Made by a program: the position numbers and the translations under genes | Notes under the pieces: model-generated | Databases searched by the model: none | The model's input: only the letters and a program-made list of their open reading frames with translations | What the model was told of the DNA's origin: nothing | Shown: piece by piece, positions 55,264-64,000 of the stretch | Layout: each line of letters opens with the position of its first letter | Position numbering within the stretch: the first letter of the stretch is position 1 | Origin: Azotobacter beijerinckii | Lineage (GTDB): Bacteria; Pseudomonadota; Gammaproteobacteria; Pseudomonadales; Pseudomonadaceae | Assembly: GCF_900110885.1 (NCBI RefSeq) | Contig: NZ_FOFJ01000015.1 | Location: forward strand, 39,629-103,628 | Direction: 5' to 3' | DNA: 64,000 bases

Positions 55264-56154
55264 ATGGAACTCAAGCATTTGCGTGCCTTCATCGTGCTCG
55301 CGGAGGAGCTTCACTTCGGCCGGGCGGCGCAGCGCCTGTCGATCGTGCAGCCGGCGCTCAGCATGCAGATCAAGGCACTGGAGGAGGAGTTGGGGGTGCG
55401 GCTGTTCGACCGGGACCGGCATGCCGTCGCGCTCAGCGAGGTGGGGCGGATCTTTCTCCCGGAAGCGCGGGCGGCGCTGCATCAGTCGGCGCGTGCGGTG
55501 GATATCGCCAAGGCCTCGGGGCGAGGTGAAATCGGCCGGATACGGATCGCCTTCGTCTCCTCCGTGCTGCCCAACGTGCTGCCGACGCTGATTCGCACCC
55601 TGCATGTCCGCTTTCCCCGAATCGAGTTCGAACTCAAGGACTTGCCCACTCCCGACCAGTTGGCGGGACTGCGCAACGGGCTGTTCGACTTCGGCCTGGT
55701 CCGCCTGCCGATCCTCGGCGCCGGGATCAGGACGCAGGTCGTCCTGCGCGAGTCCTTCGTGGTCGCCCTGCCGGCCGATCATGCGCTGGCGGCGCGTGCC
55801 GCGCTGCAGCCGGCCGACCTGGCGGAGGCTCCGCTGTTTCTCCTGGCCCGGCGCTATGCGCCCGGTTTCTACAACGAACTCGTCGCGGCGCTGGACCGGC
55901 ACGCGGTGGCCTTGCAGATCGCCGCCGAACTCGGCGAGTTCACCACCATGCTGGCGCTGGTCTCGGCGGGCCTCGGGGTGGGACTGCTGCCCTCCGAGGC
56001 GGCGCTGGCGCTGCCGCCGAAGGTCGTGGCCAGACCGCTCGAGCTGGGTGGCCATCGGGCGGCAATCGGCCTGGCCTGGACGGAGCTGGACACGCCCATC
56101 AAGAACACCGTGTTCGGCCTGTTGCAGGAACTCTTTCCCGACCGGCCCCTGTGA
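55264..56154 (+). CDS. LysR-family transcriptional regulator
   Basis: A 296-residue LysR regulator. The winged helix-turn-helix is at residues 1-60 (MELKHLRAFIVLAEELHFGR, SIVQPALSMQIKALEEEL). The effector-binding domain is from about 90 to 290. Divergent position implies control of the SDR/aroE-like/symporter/HbpS-like cluster in response to its substrate. Confidence 0.93.
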   Translation: MELKHLRAFIVLAEELHFGRAAQRLSIVQPALSMQIKALEEELGVRLFDRDRHAVALSEVGRIFLPEARAALHQSARAVDIAKASGRGEIGRIRIAFVSSVLPNVLPTLIRTLHVRFPRIEFELKDLPTPDQLAGLRNGLFDFGLVRLPILGAGIRTQVVLRESFVVALPADHALAARAALQPADLAEAPLFLLARRYAPGFYNELVAALDRHAVALQIAAELGEFTTMLALVSAGLGVGLLPSEAALALPPKVVARPLELGGHRAAIGLAWTELDTPIKNTVFGLLQELFPDRPL

Positions 56155-56351
56155 TACCGGCCCTGTCGTTCCCTGGCTCCGGGGGCGCCGCCGCGATGGC
56201 CTTCTGCCCGGGCAAGGCGGCAACGCAGTCGTGGAAACAATCGGTGGCAGGCCCTAGAGTGGCAAAAGGAAGGCCGACCGGGCGCCCGCGCCTGCCGCCG
56301 GCGCCCGATTCTCCTTGAGCGAAGCGCCGCCGCGCGGCCAGAGAGGACCCC

Positions 56352-57632
56352 ATGAGCAGGACCAACGAATCCCTGATGCAACGCCGGATCGCCGCGGTGC
56401 CGCGCGGCGTCGGGCAGATCCACCCGATCTTCGCCGAGCAGGCGCGCAACTGCAGCGTGGTCGACGTGGAAGGGCGCGAGTACATAGACTTCGCCGGCGG
56501 CATCGCCGTGCTCAACACCGGCCACCTGCATCCGAAGATCGTCGCGGCGGTGGAGGCGCAGCTGCACAAGCTGTCGCACACCTGCTTCCAGGTGCTCGCC
56601 TACGAGCCCTACGTCGAACTCTGCGAGCAGCTCAACGCGCGCGTGCCGGGCGACTTCGCGAAGAAGACCCTGCTGGTCACCACCGGCTCGGAAGCGGTGG
56701 AGAACGCGGTGAAGATCGCCCGCGCCGCCACCGGGCGCACCGGGGTGATCGCCTTCACCAGCGCCTACCACGGGCGGACCCTGATGACCCTGGCGCTGAC
56801 CGGCAAGAAGGTCCCCTACGCCGCCGGCATGGGCCTGCTGCCGGGCGGGGTGTTCCGCGCCCGCTACCCGAGCGCGCTGCACGGCGTCGAGGTGGCCGAG
56901 GCGCTGGCCAGCGTCGAGCGGATCTTCAAGAACGACGCCGAGCCGCGCGACATCGCCGCGATCGTCGTCGAGCCGGTGCAGGGCGAGGGCGGCTTCAACG
57001 TCGCCCCGCCGGAGTTCATGCGCGGCCTGCGCTCGATCTGCGACCGCCACGGCATCCTGCTGATCGCCGACGAGGTGCAGACCGGCGCCGGGCGCACCGG
57101 GACTTTCTTCGCCATGGAGCAGATGGGCGTGGCCGCCGACCTCACCGCCTTCGCCAAGTCCATCGCCGGCGGCTTCCCGCTGGCCGGGGTGTGCGGCAAG
57201 GCCGAATACATGGACGCCATCGCCCCCGGCGGCCTCGGAGGCACCTATGCCGGCAGTCCGCTGGCCTGCGCCGCGGCGCTGGCGGTGCTTGAGGTGTTCG
57301 AGGAGGAGCGCCTGCTCGAGCGCGCCCGCGCGATCGGCACGCGGCTGACCGAGGGGCTCTGGGCGCTCCAGGCCCGCCACCCGTCGATCGCCGAGGTGCG
57401 CGGCCTCGGCGCCATGGTCGCGGTGGAGCTGTGCGAGGGCGGCGATGTCGAGAAGCCGGCCAGCGCGCTGACCGGGCAGATCGTCGCCCGGGCCCGCGAC
57501 AAGGGCCTGATCCTGCTGTCCTGCGGCACCTACGGCAACGTGCTGCGCTTTCTGATGCCGCTGACCGTGCCGGACGAACTGCTCGACCGCGGCCTGGCGA
57601 TCCTCGCCGAGTGCTTCGACGAGCTGGACTGA
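56352..57632 (+). CDS. gabT: 4-aminobutyrate aminotransferase
   Basis: A 426-residue class III PLP aminotransferase. The PLP lysine is K269 in [14 protein letters not shown]. Other motifs are [32 protein letters not shown] and [15 protein letters not shown]. The start [20 protein letters not shown] is typical of GabT. No succinate-semialdehyde dehydrogenase gene is adjacent, so gabD is elsewhere. Confidence 0.92.
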   Translation: MSRTNESLMQRRIAAVPRGVGQIHPIFAEQARNCSVVDVEGREYIDFAGGIAVLNTGHLHPKIVAAVEAQLHKLSHTCFQVLAYEPYVELCEQLNARVPGDFAKKTLLVTTGSEAVENAVKIARAATGRTGVIAFTSAYHGRTLMTLALTGKKVPYAAGMGLLPGGVFRARYPSALHGVEVAEALASVERIFKNDAEPRDIAAIVVEPVQGEGGFNVAPPEFMRGLRSICDRHGILLIADEVQTGAGRTGTFFAMEQMGVAADLTAFAKSIAGGFPLAGVCGKAEYMDAIAPGGLGGTYAGSPLACAAALAVLEVFEEERLLERARAIGTRLTEGLWALQARHPSIAEVRGLGAMVAVELCEGGDVEKPASALTGQIVARARDKGLILLSCGTYGNVLRFLMPLTVPDELLDRGLAILAECFDELD

Positions 57633-57720
57633 GCCGGGGCAGGGCGGAGCGCCGCCCTTGCCGCACCGGCGGCGAAGCGGGAAACTGCACGCCTTTGCCG
57701 CAAGCCGTCCCGAGGTACCC

Positions 57721-58395
57721 ATGCAGCCCTTCGCCATCGCCCCGTCGATTCTTTCCGCCGACTTCGCCCGCCTGGGCGAAGAGGTGGACAAGGTCCTCGC
57801 CGCCGGCGCCGACATCGTCCACTTCGACGTGATGGACAACCACTACGTGCCCAACCTGACCATCGGCCCGATGGTCTGCACGGCGCTGCGCAAGTACGGC
57901 ATCACCGCGCCCATCGACGTGCACCTGATGGTCAAGCCGGTCGACCGCATCATCGGCGACTTCCTCGACGCCGGCGCCAGCTACATCACCTTCCATCCGG
58001 AGGCCAGCGAGCACATCGACCGCTCCCTGCAACTGATCAAGGACGGCGGCGCCAAGGCCGGCCTGGTGTTCAACCCGGGCACCCCGCTGGATTGCCTGAA
58101 GTACGTGATGGACAAGCTCGACATGGTGCTCCTGATGAGCGTCAACCCCGGCTTCGGCGGCCAGAAGTTCATCCCCCGCACCCTCGACAAGCTGCGCGAG
58201 GCGCGCGCGCTGATCGACGCCAGCGGCCACGCCATCCGCCTGGAGATCGACGGCGGGCTCAACGTGAAGAACATCGCCGAGATCGCCGCCGCCGGTGCCG
58301 ACACCTTCGTCGCCGGCTCGGCGATCTTCGGCCAGCCCGACTACAAGGCGGTGATCGACGCCATGCGCGCCGAGCTGGCCCGGGTGCGCCCGTGA
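57721..58395 (+). CDS. rpe: Ribulose-phosphate 3-epimerase
   Basis: A 224-residue TIM-barrel epimerase of the pentose-phosphate pathway. Motifs are [16 protein letters not shown] at the start, [12 protein letters not shown] with the catalytic aspartate and metal histidine, DVHLMV, and [10 protein letters not shown]. The stop overlaps the gph GTG start (GTGA). Confidence 0.97.
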   Translation: MQPFAIAPSILSADFARLGEEVDKVLAAGADIVHFDVMDNHYVPNLTIGPMVCTALRKYGITAPIDVHLMVKPVDRIIGDFLDAGASYITFHPEASEHIDRSLQLIKDGGAKAGLVFNPGTPLDCLKYVMDKLDMVLLMSVNPGFGGQKFIPRTLDKLREARALIDASGHAIRLEIDGGLNVKNIAEIAAAGADTFVAGSAIFGQPDYKAVIDAMRAELARVRP

Positions 58396-59102
58396 CGACG
58401 CCGCTGCACGGCCTGTTCGGCGGGGAGCTGCCGAAGCTGGCGATGTTCGACCTCGACGGCACCCTGGTGGACTCGGTGCCGGACCTGGCCGCCGCGGTGG
58501 ACCGCATGCTGGTCCAGCTCGGCCGGGCGCCGGCCGGCGTCGAGCGGGTGCGCCTGTGGATCGGCAACGGCGCGCCGGTGCTGGTGCGTCGCGCGCTGGC
58601 CGGCGACCTCTGCCACGACGGCGTGGACGCGGCCGAGGCCGAGGCGGCGCTGGCGCTGTTCATGCGGGCCTACGCCGACAGCCACGGGCTGACCCGCGTC
58701 TATCCCGGCGTGGTGGAAACCCTCGACTGGTTGCGCGAGCGCGAGGTGGCCCTTGCCCTGATCACCAACAAGCCGGCGCGCTTCCTGCCCGAGCTGCTGG
58801 CCGACAAGGGTCTGGACGGCTATTTCCGCTGGATCGTCGGCGGCGACACCCTGCCGCAGCAGAAGCCCGACCCGGCGGCGCTGTTCTGGGTGATGGAGCG
58901 GGCCGGCGTGGCCGCCGGGGAGGCGCTGTTCGTCGGCGACTCGCGCAACGACGTGCTGGCCGCCAAGGCGGCGGGGGTCGCCTGCGTGGCGCTCTCCTAC
59001 GGCTACAACCACGGCCGGCCGATCGCCGAGGAGGGACCGGCGCTGGTGCTCGACGTGCTGTCCGGGCTGGTTGATTCGACACCCGCGGCTGCGCTAGTGT
59101 GA
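58392..59102 (+). CDS. gph: Phosphoglycolate phosphatase
   Basis: A 236-residue HAD phosphatase that removes 2-phosphoglycolate. Motif I is [16 protein letters not shown], motif II LITNKP, motif III lysine in QQKPDPAAL and motif [19 protein letters not shown] start coupled to the rpe stop. The genes rpe-gph-trpE follow the Pseudomonas order. Confidence 0.96.
   Translation: MTTPLHGLFGGELPKLAMFDLDGTLVDSVPDLAAAVDRMLVQLGRAPAGVERVRLWIGNGAPVLVRRALAGDLCHDGVDAAEAEAALALFMRAYADSHGLTRVYPGVVETLDWLREREVALALITNKPARFLPELLADKGLDGYFRWIVGGDTLPQQKPDPAALFWVMERAGVAAGEALFVGDSRNDVLAAKAAGVACVALSYGYNHGRPIAEEGPALVLDVLSGLVDSTPAAALV
59071..59100 (+). promoter_or_regulatory. Possible promoter of the trpE leader
   Basis: TTGATT (59071-59076) and TAGTGT (59095-59100) are 18 bases apart and overlap the end of gph. 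Transcription would begin near 59107, just ahead of the leader peptide. The -10 match is poor (3/6), so the assignment rests mainly on position. Confidence 0.3.
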
Positions 59103-59140
59103 CCGCTCTTCTTGCCCATCCCGCCGAGGGAAACGCAATC

Positions 59141-59209
59141 GTGGTGGTCTCCCGCAAACTCTGGATGAAGGTCATCAAGGCCCTGGCCCGCTGGCGCTGG
59201 CGCGCCTGA
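59141..59209 (+). CDS. trpL: Tryptophan-rich leader peptide of trpE
   Basis: A 22-residue frame beginning with GTG (GAGGG ten bases upstream) and ending RWRWRA before TGA. Tryptophans are at positions 8, 18 and 20; the last two are near the stop, as in trp leaders where ribosome stalling sets the RNA fold. It lies 70 bases before trpE. A later ATG (59165) is a possible alternative start that keeps both C-terminal tryptophans. Confidence 0.75.
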   Translation: MVVSRKLWMKVIKALARWRWRA

Positions 59210-59247
59210 CGACATCCCCTGCCGGCTCGCCGGCGCGTTTGCCCCTT
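59189..59247 (+). promoter_or_regulatory. trpE transcription attenuator
   Basis: The Trp codons lie in a GC-rich segment (CGCTGGCGCTGGCGCGCC, 59189-59206) whose CGCGCC can pair with GGCGCG at 59232-59237. Competing with it is the hairpin GCCGGC-TC-GCCGGC (59221-59234), followed by GCGTTTGCCCCTTTCCC, which would be the terminator. The T-run is poor, so termination may be inefficient. Confidence 0.6.
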
Positions 59248-59279
59248 TCCCGTATTCCCGCCCGCCACGAGACTGATTC

Positions 59280-60758
59280 ATGATCCGCGAAGAATTCCTG
59301 CGCCTGGCCGCCGAAGGCTACAACCGCATTCCGCTCGCCTGCGAAACCCTCGCCGACTTCGACACCCCGCTGTCGATCTACCTGAAGCTCGCCGACGCTC
59401 CCCATTCCTATCTGCTGGAGTCGGTGCAGGGCGGCGAGAAGTGGGGCCGCTACTCGATCATCGGCCTGCCGGCGCGCACCGTGCTGCGCGTCCACGGCCA
59501 CCGCGTCTCGATCAGCGTCGACGATGTCGAGGTGGAGCGCCACGACTGCGAAGACCCGCTGGCCTTCGTCGAAGCGTTCAAGGCGCGCTACCGGGTGCCG
59601 ACCCTGCCGGGCCTGCCGCGCTTCAACGGCGGGCTGGTCGGCTACTTCGGCTACGACAGCGTGCGTTACGTCGAGAAGAAGCTCGCCCGTTGCCCGAACC
59701 CCGATCCGCTGGGCACCCCGGACATCCTGCTGATGGTCTCCGATGCGGTGGTGGTGTTCGACAACCTGGCCGGCAAGATGCATCTGATCGTCCTCGCCGA
59801 CCCGGCCGAGGCGGACGCCTTCGAGCGTGGTCAGGCGCGCCTGCGGGCTCTGCTGGAAACGCTGCGCCAGCCGCTGGCGTCGCGCCAGGGCATCGAACTC
59901 GGCGCGCCGGCCGGCGCCGAGCCCGAATTCCGCTCGAGCTTCGGCCGCGAGGACTTCGAGCGGGCGGTGACGCGCATCAAGGACTACATCCTCGCCGGCG
60001 ACTGCATGCAGGTGGTGATCTCCCAGCGCATGTCGATCCCCTTCGCCGCCGCGCCCATCGACCTGTACCGGGCGCTGCGCTGCTTCAATCCGACCCCCTA
60101 CATGTACTTCTTCAACTTCGGCGACTTCCACGTGGTCGGCAGCTCGCCGGAAGTGCTGGTGCGCGTCGAGGACGGCCTGGTCACGGTGCGCCCGATCGCC
60201 GGCACCCGTCCGCGCGGCGCCAGCGAGGAAGCCGACCTGGCGCTGGAAAAGGACCTGCTCTCCGACGCCAAGGAGCTGGCCGAGCACCTGATGCTGATCG
60301 ATCTGGGCCGCAACGACGTCGGCCGGGTCGCCGACACCGGTTCGGTGAAGCTCACCGAGAAGATGGTCATCGAGCGCTACTCCAACGTCATGCACATCGT
60401 CTCCAACGTCACCGGCCACCTGAAGGACGGGCTGACGGCGATGGACGCGCTGCGCGCCATCCTGCCGGCCGGCACCCTCTCCGGTGCGCCGAAGATCCGC
60501 GCCATGGAGATCGTCGACGAGCTGGAGCCGGTCAAGCGCGGCGTCTACGGCGGCGCGGTCGGCTATCTGGCGTGGAACGGCAACATGGACACCGCGATCG
60601 CCATCCGCACCGCGGTGATCAAGGACGGCGAGCTGCACGTGCAGGCCGGCGCCGGCATCGTCGCCGACTCGGTGCCGGCGCTGGAGTGGGAGGAAACCCT
60701 GAACAAGCGCCGCGCGATGTTCCGCGCCGTGGCCCTGGCCGAGCAGGGCAAGGCCTGA
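59280..60758 (+). CDS. trpE: Anthranilate synthase component I
   Basis: A 492-residue chorismate-utilising enzyme that makes anthranilate with TrpG. The N-terminal feedback-inhibition motif LLES lies at about residues 44-47 ([20 protein letters not shown]). C-terminal catalytic motifs include [21 protein letters not shown] and [17 protein letters not shown]. trpG is not adjacent, as in Pseudomonas, where trpE and trpGDC are separated. Confidence 0.97.
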   Translation: MIREEFLRLAAEGYNRIPLACETLADFDTPLSIYLKLADAPHSYLLESVQGGEKWGRYSIIGLPARTVLRVHGHRVSISVDDVEVERHDCEDPLAFVEAFKARYRVPTLPGLPRFNGGLVGYFGYDSVRYVEKKLARCPNPDPLGTPDILLMVSDAVVVFDNLAGKMHLIVLADPAEADAFERGQARLRALLETLRQPLASRQGIELGAPAGAEPEFRSSFGREDFERAVTRIKDYILAGDCMQVVISQRMSIPFAAAPIDLYRALRCFNPTPYMYFFNFGDFHVVGSSPEVLVRVEDGLVTVRPIAGTRPRGASEEADLALEKDLLSDAKELAEHLMLIDLGRNDVGRVADTGSVKLTEKMVIERYSNVMHIVSNVTGHLKDGLTAMDALRAILPAGTLSGAPKIRAMEIVDELEPVKRGVYGGAVGYLAWNGNMDTAIAIRTAVIKDGELHVQAGAGIVADSVPALEWEETLNKRRAMFRAVALAEQGKA

Positions 60759-60782
60759 AGGCGGCGACGGGGCCGGGTGGAT

Positions 60783-60854
60783 CGTAGGGCGGGTGAAACC
60801 CGCCGATTTCGGTGCGGTCCCGCGCCATGTTCGGCGGGTTTCACCCGCCCTACG
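60783..60854. repeat. Perfect 24-bp inverted repeat of the CGTAGGGCGGGTGAAACCCG type
   Basis: The left arm (60783-60806) and right arm (60831-60854) are exact complements across a 24-base loop. Sequences of this GTAGGGCGGGTGAAACCCGCC kind are dispersed in many proteobacterial genomes. The right arm extends over the stop codon of the leftward GNAT gene. It may also act as a bidirectional terminator between trpE and that gene. Confidence 0.8.
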
Positions 60855-61305
60855 GCTGCGGATCGAGCGCCCGGCGTAGGGGGATCATCGGCGAGCGGGC
60901 GAAGCCTTGGCGGGCGTAGAAGCGCTGGGCGTCGAGGTTGTCGGCGTCGGTCAGGAGGGTGATGCGCCGGCAGCCGCGGCGGTGCGCGGTGGCGATGGCC
61001 GCCTCCAGGAGCTGCGTGCCGAGGCCATGGCCGCGGGCCGCGGCATCCACCACCATGTCCTCGAGCAGCGCCACCGGCGCGCCCAATGCGGTAGAGACGG
61101 TGTAGAGCAGGTTGACCATGCCGAAGGCCCGCCCGTCCTCCTCGGCGAGGAGGATCTCGCCGACCGCCGGCTGCTCGATGATCGCCGCCAGACCACGCTG
61201 CTGCGCGGCGCGGTCGGGGCTGAATTCGGCTTCCTGGGCGAACAGCTGGTCGAGCAGGCGGCACAGCGCCGGGATGTCGGCGGGCGTGGCGGGGCGGATC
61301 TCCAT
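60850..61305 (-). CDS. GNAT family N-acetyltransferase
   Basis: A 151-residue acetyltransferase. The acetyl-CoA motif A reads LLEDMVVDAAARGHGLGTQL (R/Q-x-x-G-x-G/A type), followed by motif B LDAQRFYARQGFARSP. It starts MEIRPATPADIPALCRLLDQ. Substrate unknown. The TAG stop is formed inside the inverted repeat, so the last residues may differ from relatives without the repeat. Confidence 0.85.
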   Translation of the reverse strand: MEIRPATPADIPALCRLLDQLFAQEAEFSPDRAAQQRGLAAIIEQPAVGEILLAEEDGRAFGMVNLLYTVSTALGAPVALLEDMVVDAAARGHGLGTQLLEAAIATAHRRGCRRITLLTDADNLDAQRFYARQGFARSPMIPLRRALDPQP

Positions 61306-61450
61306 GGGCGTGTCTCCGAGGGGGCATGGCCGGGCCGGGCTTCTCCCGGGACGGCGGCGGGCTTAACCTGCGAGGAGCAGGCGGTTACCGGCAGGCCGGC
61401 ATGATACCGGCCCCGGCCTTCCTTTTCCTTCGTCTGCCAAGGAGCGAACC

Positions 61451-62251
61451 ATGCAGATGCCCGTCAACACCTTCAAGCAGCGCCTGAGCCAGGAGGCGCA
61501 GATCGGCGTCTGGGTCGGCCTGGCCGATCCCTACTGCGCCGAGCTGGCGGCCAATGCCGGCTTCGACTGGCTGCTGCTCGACGGCGAGCACGCGCCCAAC
61601 GACCTGCGCTCGCTGCTCGGCCAGCTCCAGGCGGTGGCGCCCTATGCCTGCCAGGCGGTGGTCCGTCCGCCGGTCGGCGATCCGGTGCTGATCAAGCAAC
61701 TGCTCGACATCGGTGCGCAGACCCTGCTGGTGCCCATGGTGGAAACCGCCGAGCAGGCCCGCGAGCTGGTCGCCGCCATGCACTACCCGCCGCGCGGCAT
61801 CCGCGGGGTCGGCGCCGCGCTGGCCCGTGCCTCGCGCTGGAACAGCATTCCCGACTACCTGGACGAGGCCGACGCGCAGATGTGCCTGCTGGTCCAGGTG
61901 GAGAGCGTCAGGGGACTGGAGAATCTCGACGCCATCGCCGCGGTCGAGGGGGTGGACGGGGTGTTCATCGGCCCAGCGGATCTCTCGGCGTCCATGGGCC
62001 ATCGCGGCGCGCCGGGGCATCCGGCGGTGGTGGCGGCCATCGAGGACGGCATCGCGCGCATCCGCCGGGCCGGCAAGGCGGCCGGCATTCTTTCCACGGA
62101 CGAGGCGCGGGCGCGCCGCTACCTGGAGCTGGGCTGCGCCTTCGTCGCCGTGGGCGTCGACACCAGCCTGCTGATGCGCGCCATGAGGAGCCTGGCCGGC
62201 CGCTTCAAGGGGAACGACGCGGGCCCTGCCGGAAGCGGCGGCGGCTACTGA
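61451..62251 (+). CDS. HpcH/HpaI family class II aldolase (4-hydroxy-2-oxoheptanedioate aldolase-like)
   Basis: A 266-residue metal-dependent aldolase. Motifs are [33 protein letters not shown] with the catalytic histidine, [20 protein letters not shown] and [13 protein letters not shown]. Related enzymes cleave 2-keto-3-deoxy acids to pyruvate plus aldehyde. No aromatic-catabolism genes are adjacent, so the substrate is open. Confidence 0.9.
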   Translation: MQMPVNTFKQRLSQEAQIGVWVGLADPYCAELAANAGFDWLLLDGEHAPNDLRSLLGQLQAVAPYACQAVVRPPVGDPVLIKQLLDIGAQTLLVPMVETAEQARELVAAMHYPPRGIRGVGAALARASRWNSIPDYLDEADAQMCLLVQVESVRGLENLDAIAAVEGVDGVFIGPADLSASMGHRGAPGHPAVVAAIEDGIARIRRAGKAAGILSTDEARARRYLELGCAFVAVGVDTSLLMRAMRSLAGRFKGNDAGPAGSGGGY

Positions 62252-62267
62252 GGGCGCGCGCTGGCGG

Positions 62268-63026
62268 TCAGAAGACCTTGGAGATCGAGGCGACGAAGTT
62301 GGCGTCGCAGTAGGTCTCGTTGCCGGTGTAGTTCTCGCACTCCTCGTCCTTCAGGTCGGTCTGGGTATAGGTCAGGCCGAACTGCAGGCCGACGAACTCC
62401 TTGCTCACCCCGACGTACCAGTCGTAGTAGGAGTCTTCGCCCTGGGTCGCGCCGTCCTTGTAGAAGGAGTCGTCCTTGAAGTCGTACTTGCCGGCGCGCA
62501 GTGACAGGCCCACCCCGTAGGGCAGGTCGCGCTTGTAGCCGACGTAGGAATAGACGGCGGTGTTGTCGTGGCTGTAGTCGTCGGAATAGTTGATGCCGAC
62601 CTTGAAGCCGTAGGCGGAAAGGCTGCCGTAGTACTCGCTGTAGTTCAGGTCGGCATTGCCGAGGTCGTCGCCCGGATAGTCGTACTTGAGCCAGCCCACG
62701 TCGAAGCTCAGCTCCTCGGTGAGCTTGTTGGTGTAGCCGAAGTAGTAGTCGCGCTCCGTGTTCGCGTTCGAGGTTTCGTAGTCGACGTTGGAGATCCAGG
62801 TGCCGACGTACAGTCCGCTCTGGTGGACGATGTCCAGTCCGCCCTGGATGGCCGGGTCGCCCTTGGTCTGCGAGATGCCGCGGAAGATGTACTCGGAGGC
62901 CAGGGTGGCGTTGGCAGTGATGCTGAACTCGCCCAGGGGCGTGTCCACTGCCAGCCCCGCCACGGCGATGCAACTGCCGGCCACGGCACCGACGGTGGTG
63001 AGGGCGAGGGTCGTTTTCTTGAGCAT
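62268..63026 (-). CDS. TIGR02001/TorF-type putative outer-membrane porin
   Basis: A 252-residue exported protein. The signal peptide is residues 1-24 or so, followed by the family start LASEYIFRGISQTKGDPAIQ and alternating aromatic beta strands to a terminal phenylalanine (NFVASISKVF). Pseudomonads often have a TIGR02001 gene near glnK-amtB. Here it stands alone but has a sigma54 promoter and an NtrC-like site upstream. Convergent with the aldolase gene. Confidence 0.85.
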   Translation of the reverse strand: MLKKTTLALTTVGAVAGSCIAVAGLAVDTPLGEFSITANATLASEYIFRGISQTKGDPAIQGGLDIVHQSGLYVGTWISNVDYETSNANTERDYYFGYTNKLTEELSFDVGWLKYDYPGDDLGNADLNYSEYYGSLSAYGFKVGINYSDDYSHDNTAVYSYVGYKRDLPYGVGLSLRAGKYDFKDDSFYKDGATQGEDSYYDWYVGVSKEFVGLQFGLTYTQTDLKDEECENYTGNETYCDANFVASISKVF

Positions 63027-63104
63027 GACGCGTCTGTCCTTGAGGTTTCGATGCGCGTGTTTCGCGCTGGTCTGGAAGGGGGCCGGTGAAGCTTTTTTGA
63101 GATA

Positions 63105-63121
63105 AGCACAGGGCTTGCCAA
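63105..63121 (-). promoter_or_regulatory. Sigma54 (-24/-12) promoter of the TIGR02001 porin gene
   Basis: The minus strand reads TTGGCAAGCCCTGTGCT against TTGGCACGNNNNTTGCW, with two mismatches and GG/GC ten bases apart. Transcription would start near 63094, giving a leader of about 68 bases. Confidence 0.65.
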
Positions 63122-63205
63122 CTGGCCGGAGGTTTTTCCGTAAAAAATGTTTCCGAGTTTTTTCGGGCTTTTCTGCACCGGTTTGATGACGTTCGGTACT
63201 TACTG

Positions 63206-63222
63206 TGCATCGTTCCGGTGCG
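63206..63222. promoter_or_regulatory. NtrC-like enhancer site upstream of the porin promoter
   Basis: The minus strand reads CGCACC-GGAAC-GATGCA, matching the NtrC palindrome TGCACC-N5-GGTGCA at ten of twelve specified bases. Its centre is about 107 bp upstream of the -12 element, a usual distance for NtrC. Confidence 0.5.
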
Positions 63223-63408
63223 TCGACCATGGCTGGCACGGAACATCGTTGCGCCGGCTGTGCCGATACCCGGCTGGGGCCCTTTGATGGGGCATCGGCA
63301 CGGCCGGAGTCGCCCCACCGGCCGTGCCGGGCGCGGTGAGCGCAGTGGGCGAGGGTGGTGCGAACAGCGTGCCGGGTGCTCCAGGAGGGGACCGCTGTCC
63401 GATGGTCG
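63223..63408. other. Intergenic stretch upstream of the porin control region
   Basis: No gene supported. Part of the 382-base gap between the porin start and the fragment of the IS-interrupted gene. The plus-strand open frames here have the arginine-rich look of shadow frames. Confidence 0.4.
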
Positions 63409-63670
63409 TTACCGATGCCGTCCCGAGGCCATCTCCCCGGCTGTCGACTCGTCGAAGCGTCCGACATGGCCGCTCCAGGCGAGCGGCTGGCCGTCGACCA
63501 CGGCCTGGTGCGCCTGCGCCGCGTCCGGGGCGTCGGCGATGGCCAGCGTCACCCTTCGGCCGTCGAGCAGTTCGAGCACGACGATATCGGCATCCGTGGC
63601 GCGGGCATGGCGCAGTGCGGCGATCCGGCTCTGGCTGTCGCTGACCGTCTCCGTGTCCGGGTCATACAGG
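63409..63670 (-). pseudogene. C-terminal fragment of a gene interrupted by the IS4-type element
   Basis: The minus-strand frame from about 63670 reads as ordinary protein (LYDPDTETVSDSQSRIAALR ... ATDADIVVLELLDGRRVTLA ... AWSGHVGRFDE) for about 86 codons to a TAA at 63411-63409. It has no start of its own and abuts the transposase end. It is probably the 3' part of a host gene whose beginning is lost or beyond the element. Family not recognised. Confidence 0.55.
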
Positions 63671-63678
63671 CACCCCTT

Positions 63679-64000
63679 TCAAGGTCTTTTACTTTTCGAG
63701 GCCTTGATGAGGCGGTCGGTGGAGACATGGGCGCGAGCCGTCGCGGCATCGACCCAGGCCTTGGGCTTTTCCACCTTGGGGCCGCGCTTACTGGTCGCCA
63801 CCTGGCTGGGCTTGATCTGTCGTGCCAATGCCAACAGGCGCTGTGCCAGTGTGCTGGCCGAATCGTCGGCCCAGGCGGGCCAGTGCTCCACCGCCAGCGC
63901 GACGAGCATCCCCTCGTAACGGCTTCTGACCTGCACCGCCAGGTGGTAGGGGGACGCCTCCCAGCCCTCGGGAAGCCGTTCGCGATGTGCCTGTTCCACG
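63679..64000 (-). mobile_element. IS4-family transposase, C-terminal part (runs off window)
   Basis: The 107 codons present end LIKASKSKRP before TGA. They resemble the C-terminal end of IS4-family transposases common in this group (SPYHLAVQVRSRYEGMLVAL, LARQIKPSQVATSKRGPKVE). The catalytic DDE region lies beyond the right edge. The left end of the element should be within about 15 bases of 63670; its terminal repeat cannot be confirmed without the other end. Confidence 0.7.

Overview
The window is GC-rich chromosomal DNA of a gammaproteobacterium of the Pseudomonas/Azotobacter group. Gene order in two long blocks matches what is known from Pseudomonas (zapA-ygfB-pepP-ubiH-ubiI ... gcvT-gcvH-gcvP, and rpoD-dnaG-rpsU/tsaD-plsY-folB-folK-cca ... 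lptD/amgK-murU ... rpe-gph-trpE). A VnfA/AnfA-type sigma54 activator, a CooA-like CO-sensor homologue and a calcium-binding RTX protein point to Azotobacter rather than Pseudomonas sensu stricto. This assignment is inference from remembered families; no search was run.

Layout. 1-12.6 kb: zapA (cut by the window edge) and a small ZapB-like gene run left. To the right run ygfB, pepP and two ubiquinone hydroxylases (ubiH, ubiI), a ferric-iron ABC binding protein and permease without an ATPase gene, and the glycine cleavage genes gcvT, gcvH and gcvP. 12.6-26.4 kb is an accessory stretch between the two conserved blocks. It holds a nitroreductase, small secreted or cysteine-rich proteins, a PilZ-like protein, a compact sigma54-regulated island (18.1-21.5 kb), a nucleoside transporter, and a secreted RTX/DUF4214 protein.

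26.4-51.3 kb is housekeeping: a CAU tRNA, a CooA-like regulator, the macromolecular-synthesis operon rpsU-dnaG-rpoD, tsaD, plsY, folate genes, cca, the prkA-yeaH-spoVR stress operon behind a good sigma54 promoter, and the envelope/biogenesis operon lptD-surA-pdxA-rsmA-apaG-apaH with glpE just beyond it. Divergent from lptD lie the MurNAc recycling genes amgK-murU and a DjlA-like co-chaperone. 51.3-56.2 kb is a probable catabolic cluster (HbpS/GlcG-like protein, MHS-family symporter, shikimate/quinate dehydrogenase homologue, SDR) with a divergent LysR regulator. 56.3-64 kb holds gabT, rpe, gph, a Trp-rich leader peptide and attenuator before trpE, a GNAT whose stop codon lies in a dispersed inverted repeat, an HpaI-type aldolase, a TIGR02001-type porin behind a sigma54 promoter and NtrC-like site, and an IS4-family transposase that appears to have cut a host gene.

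The most interesting unit is at 18.1-21.5 kb. A VnfA paralogue and a PhnD-like binding protein without signal peptide form one operon, divergent from a gene of unknown function. Outward-facing -24/-12 promoters flank two GTAC-N6-GTGC sites that resemble the known VnfA operator. This looks like a self-regulated sigma54 island, possibly sensing an oxyanion.
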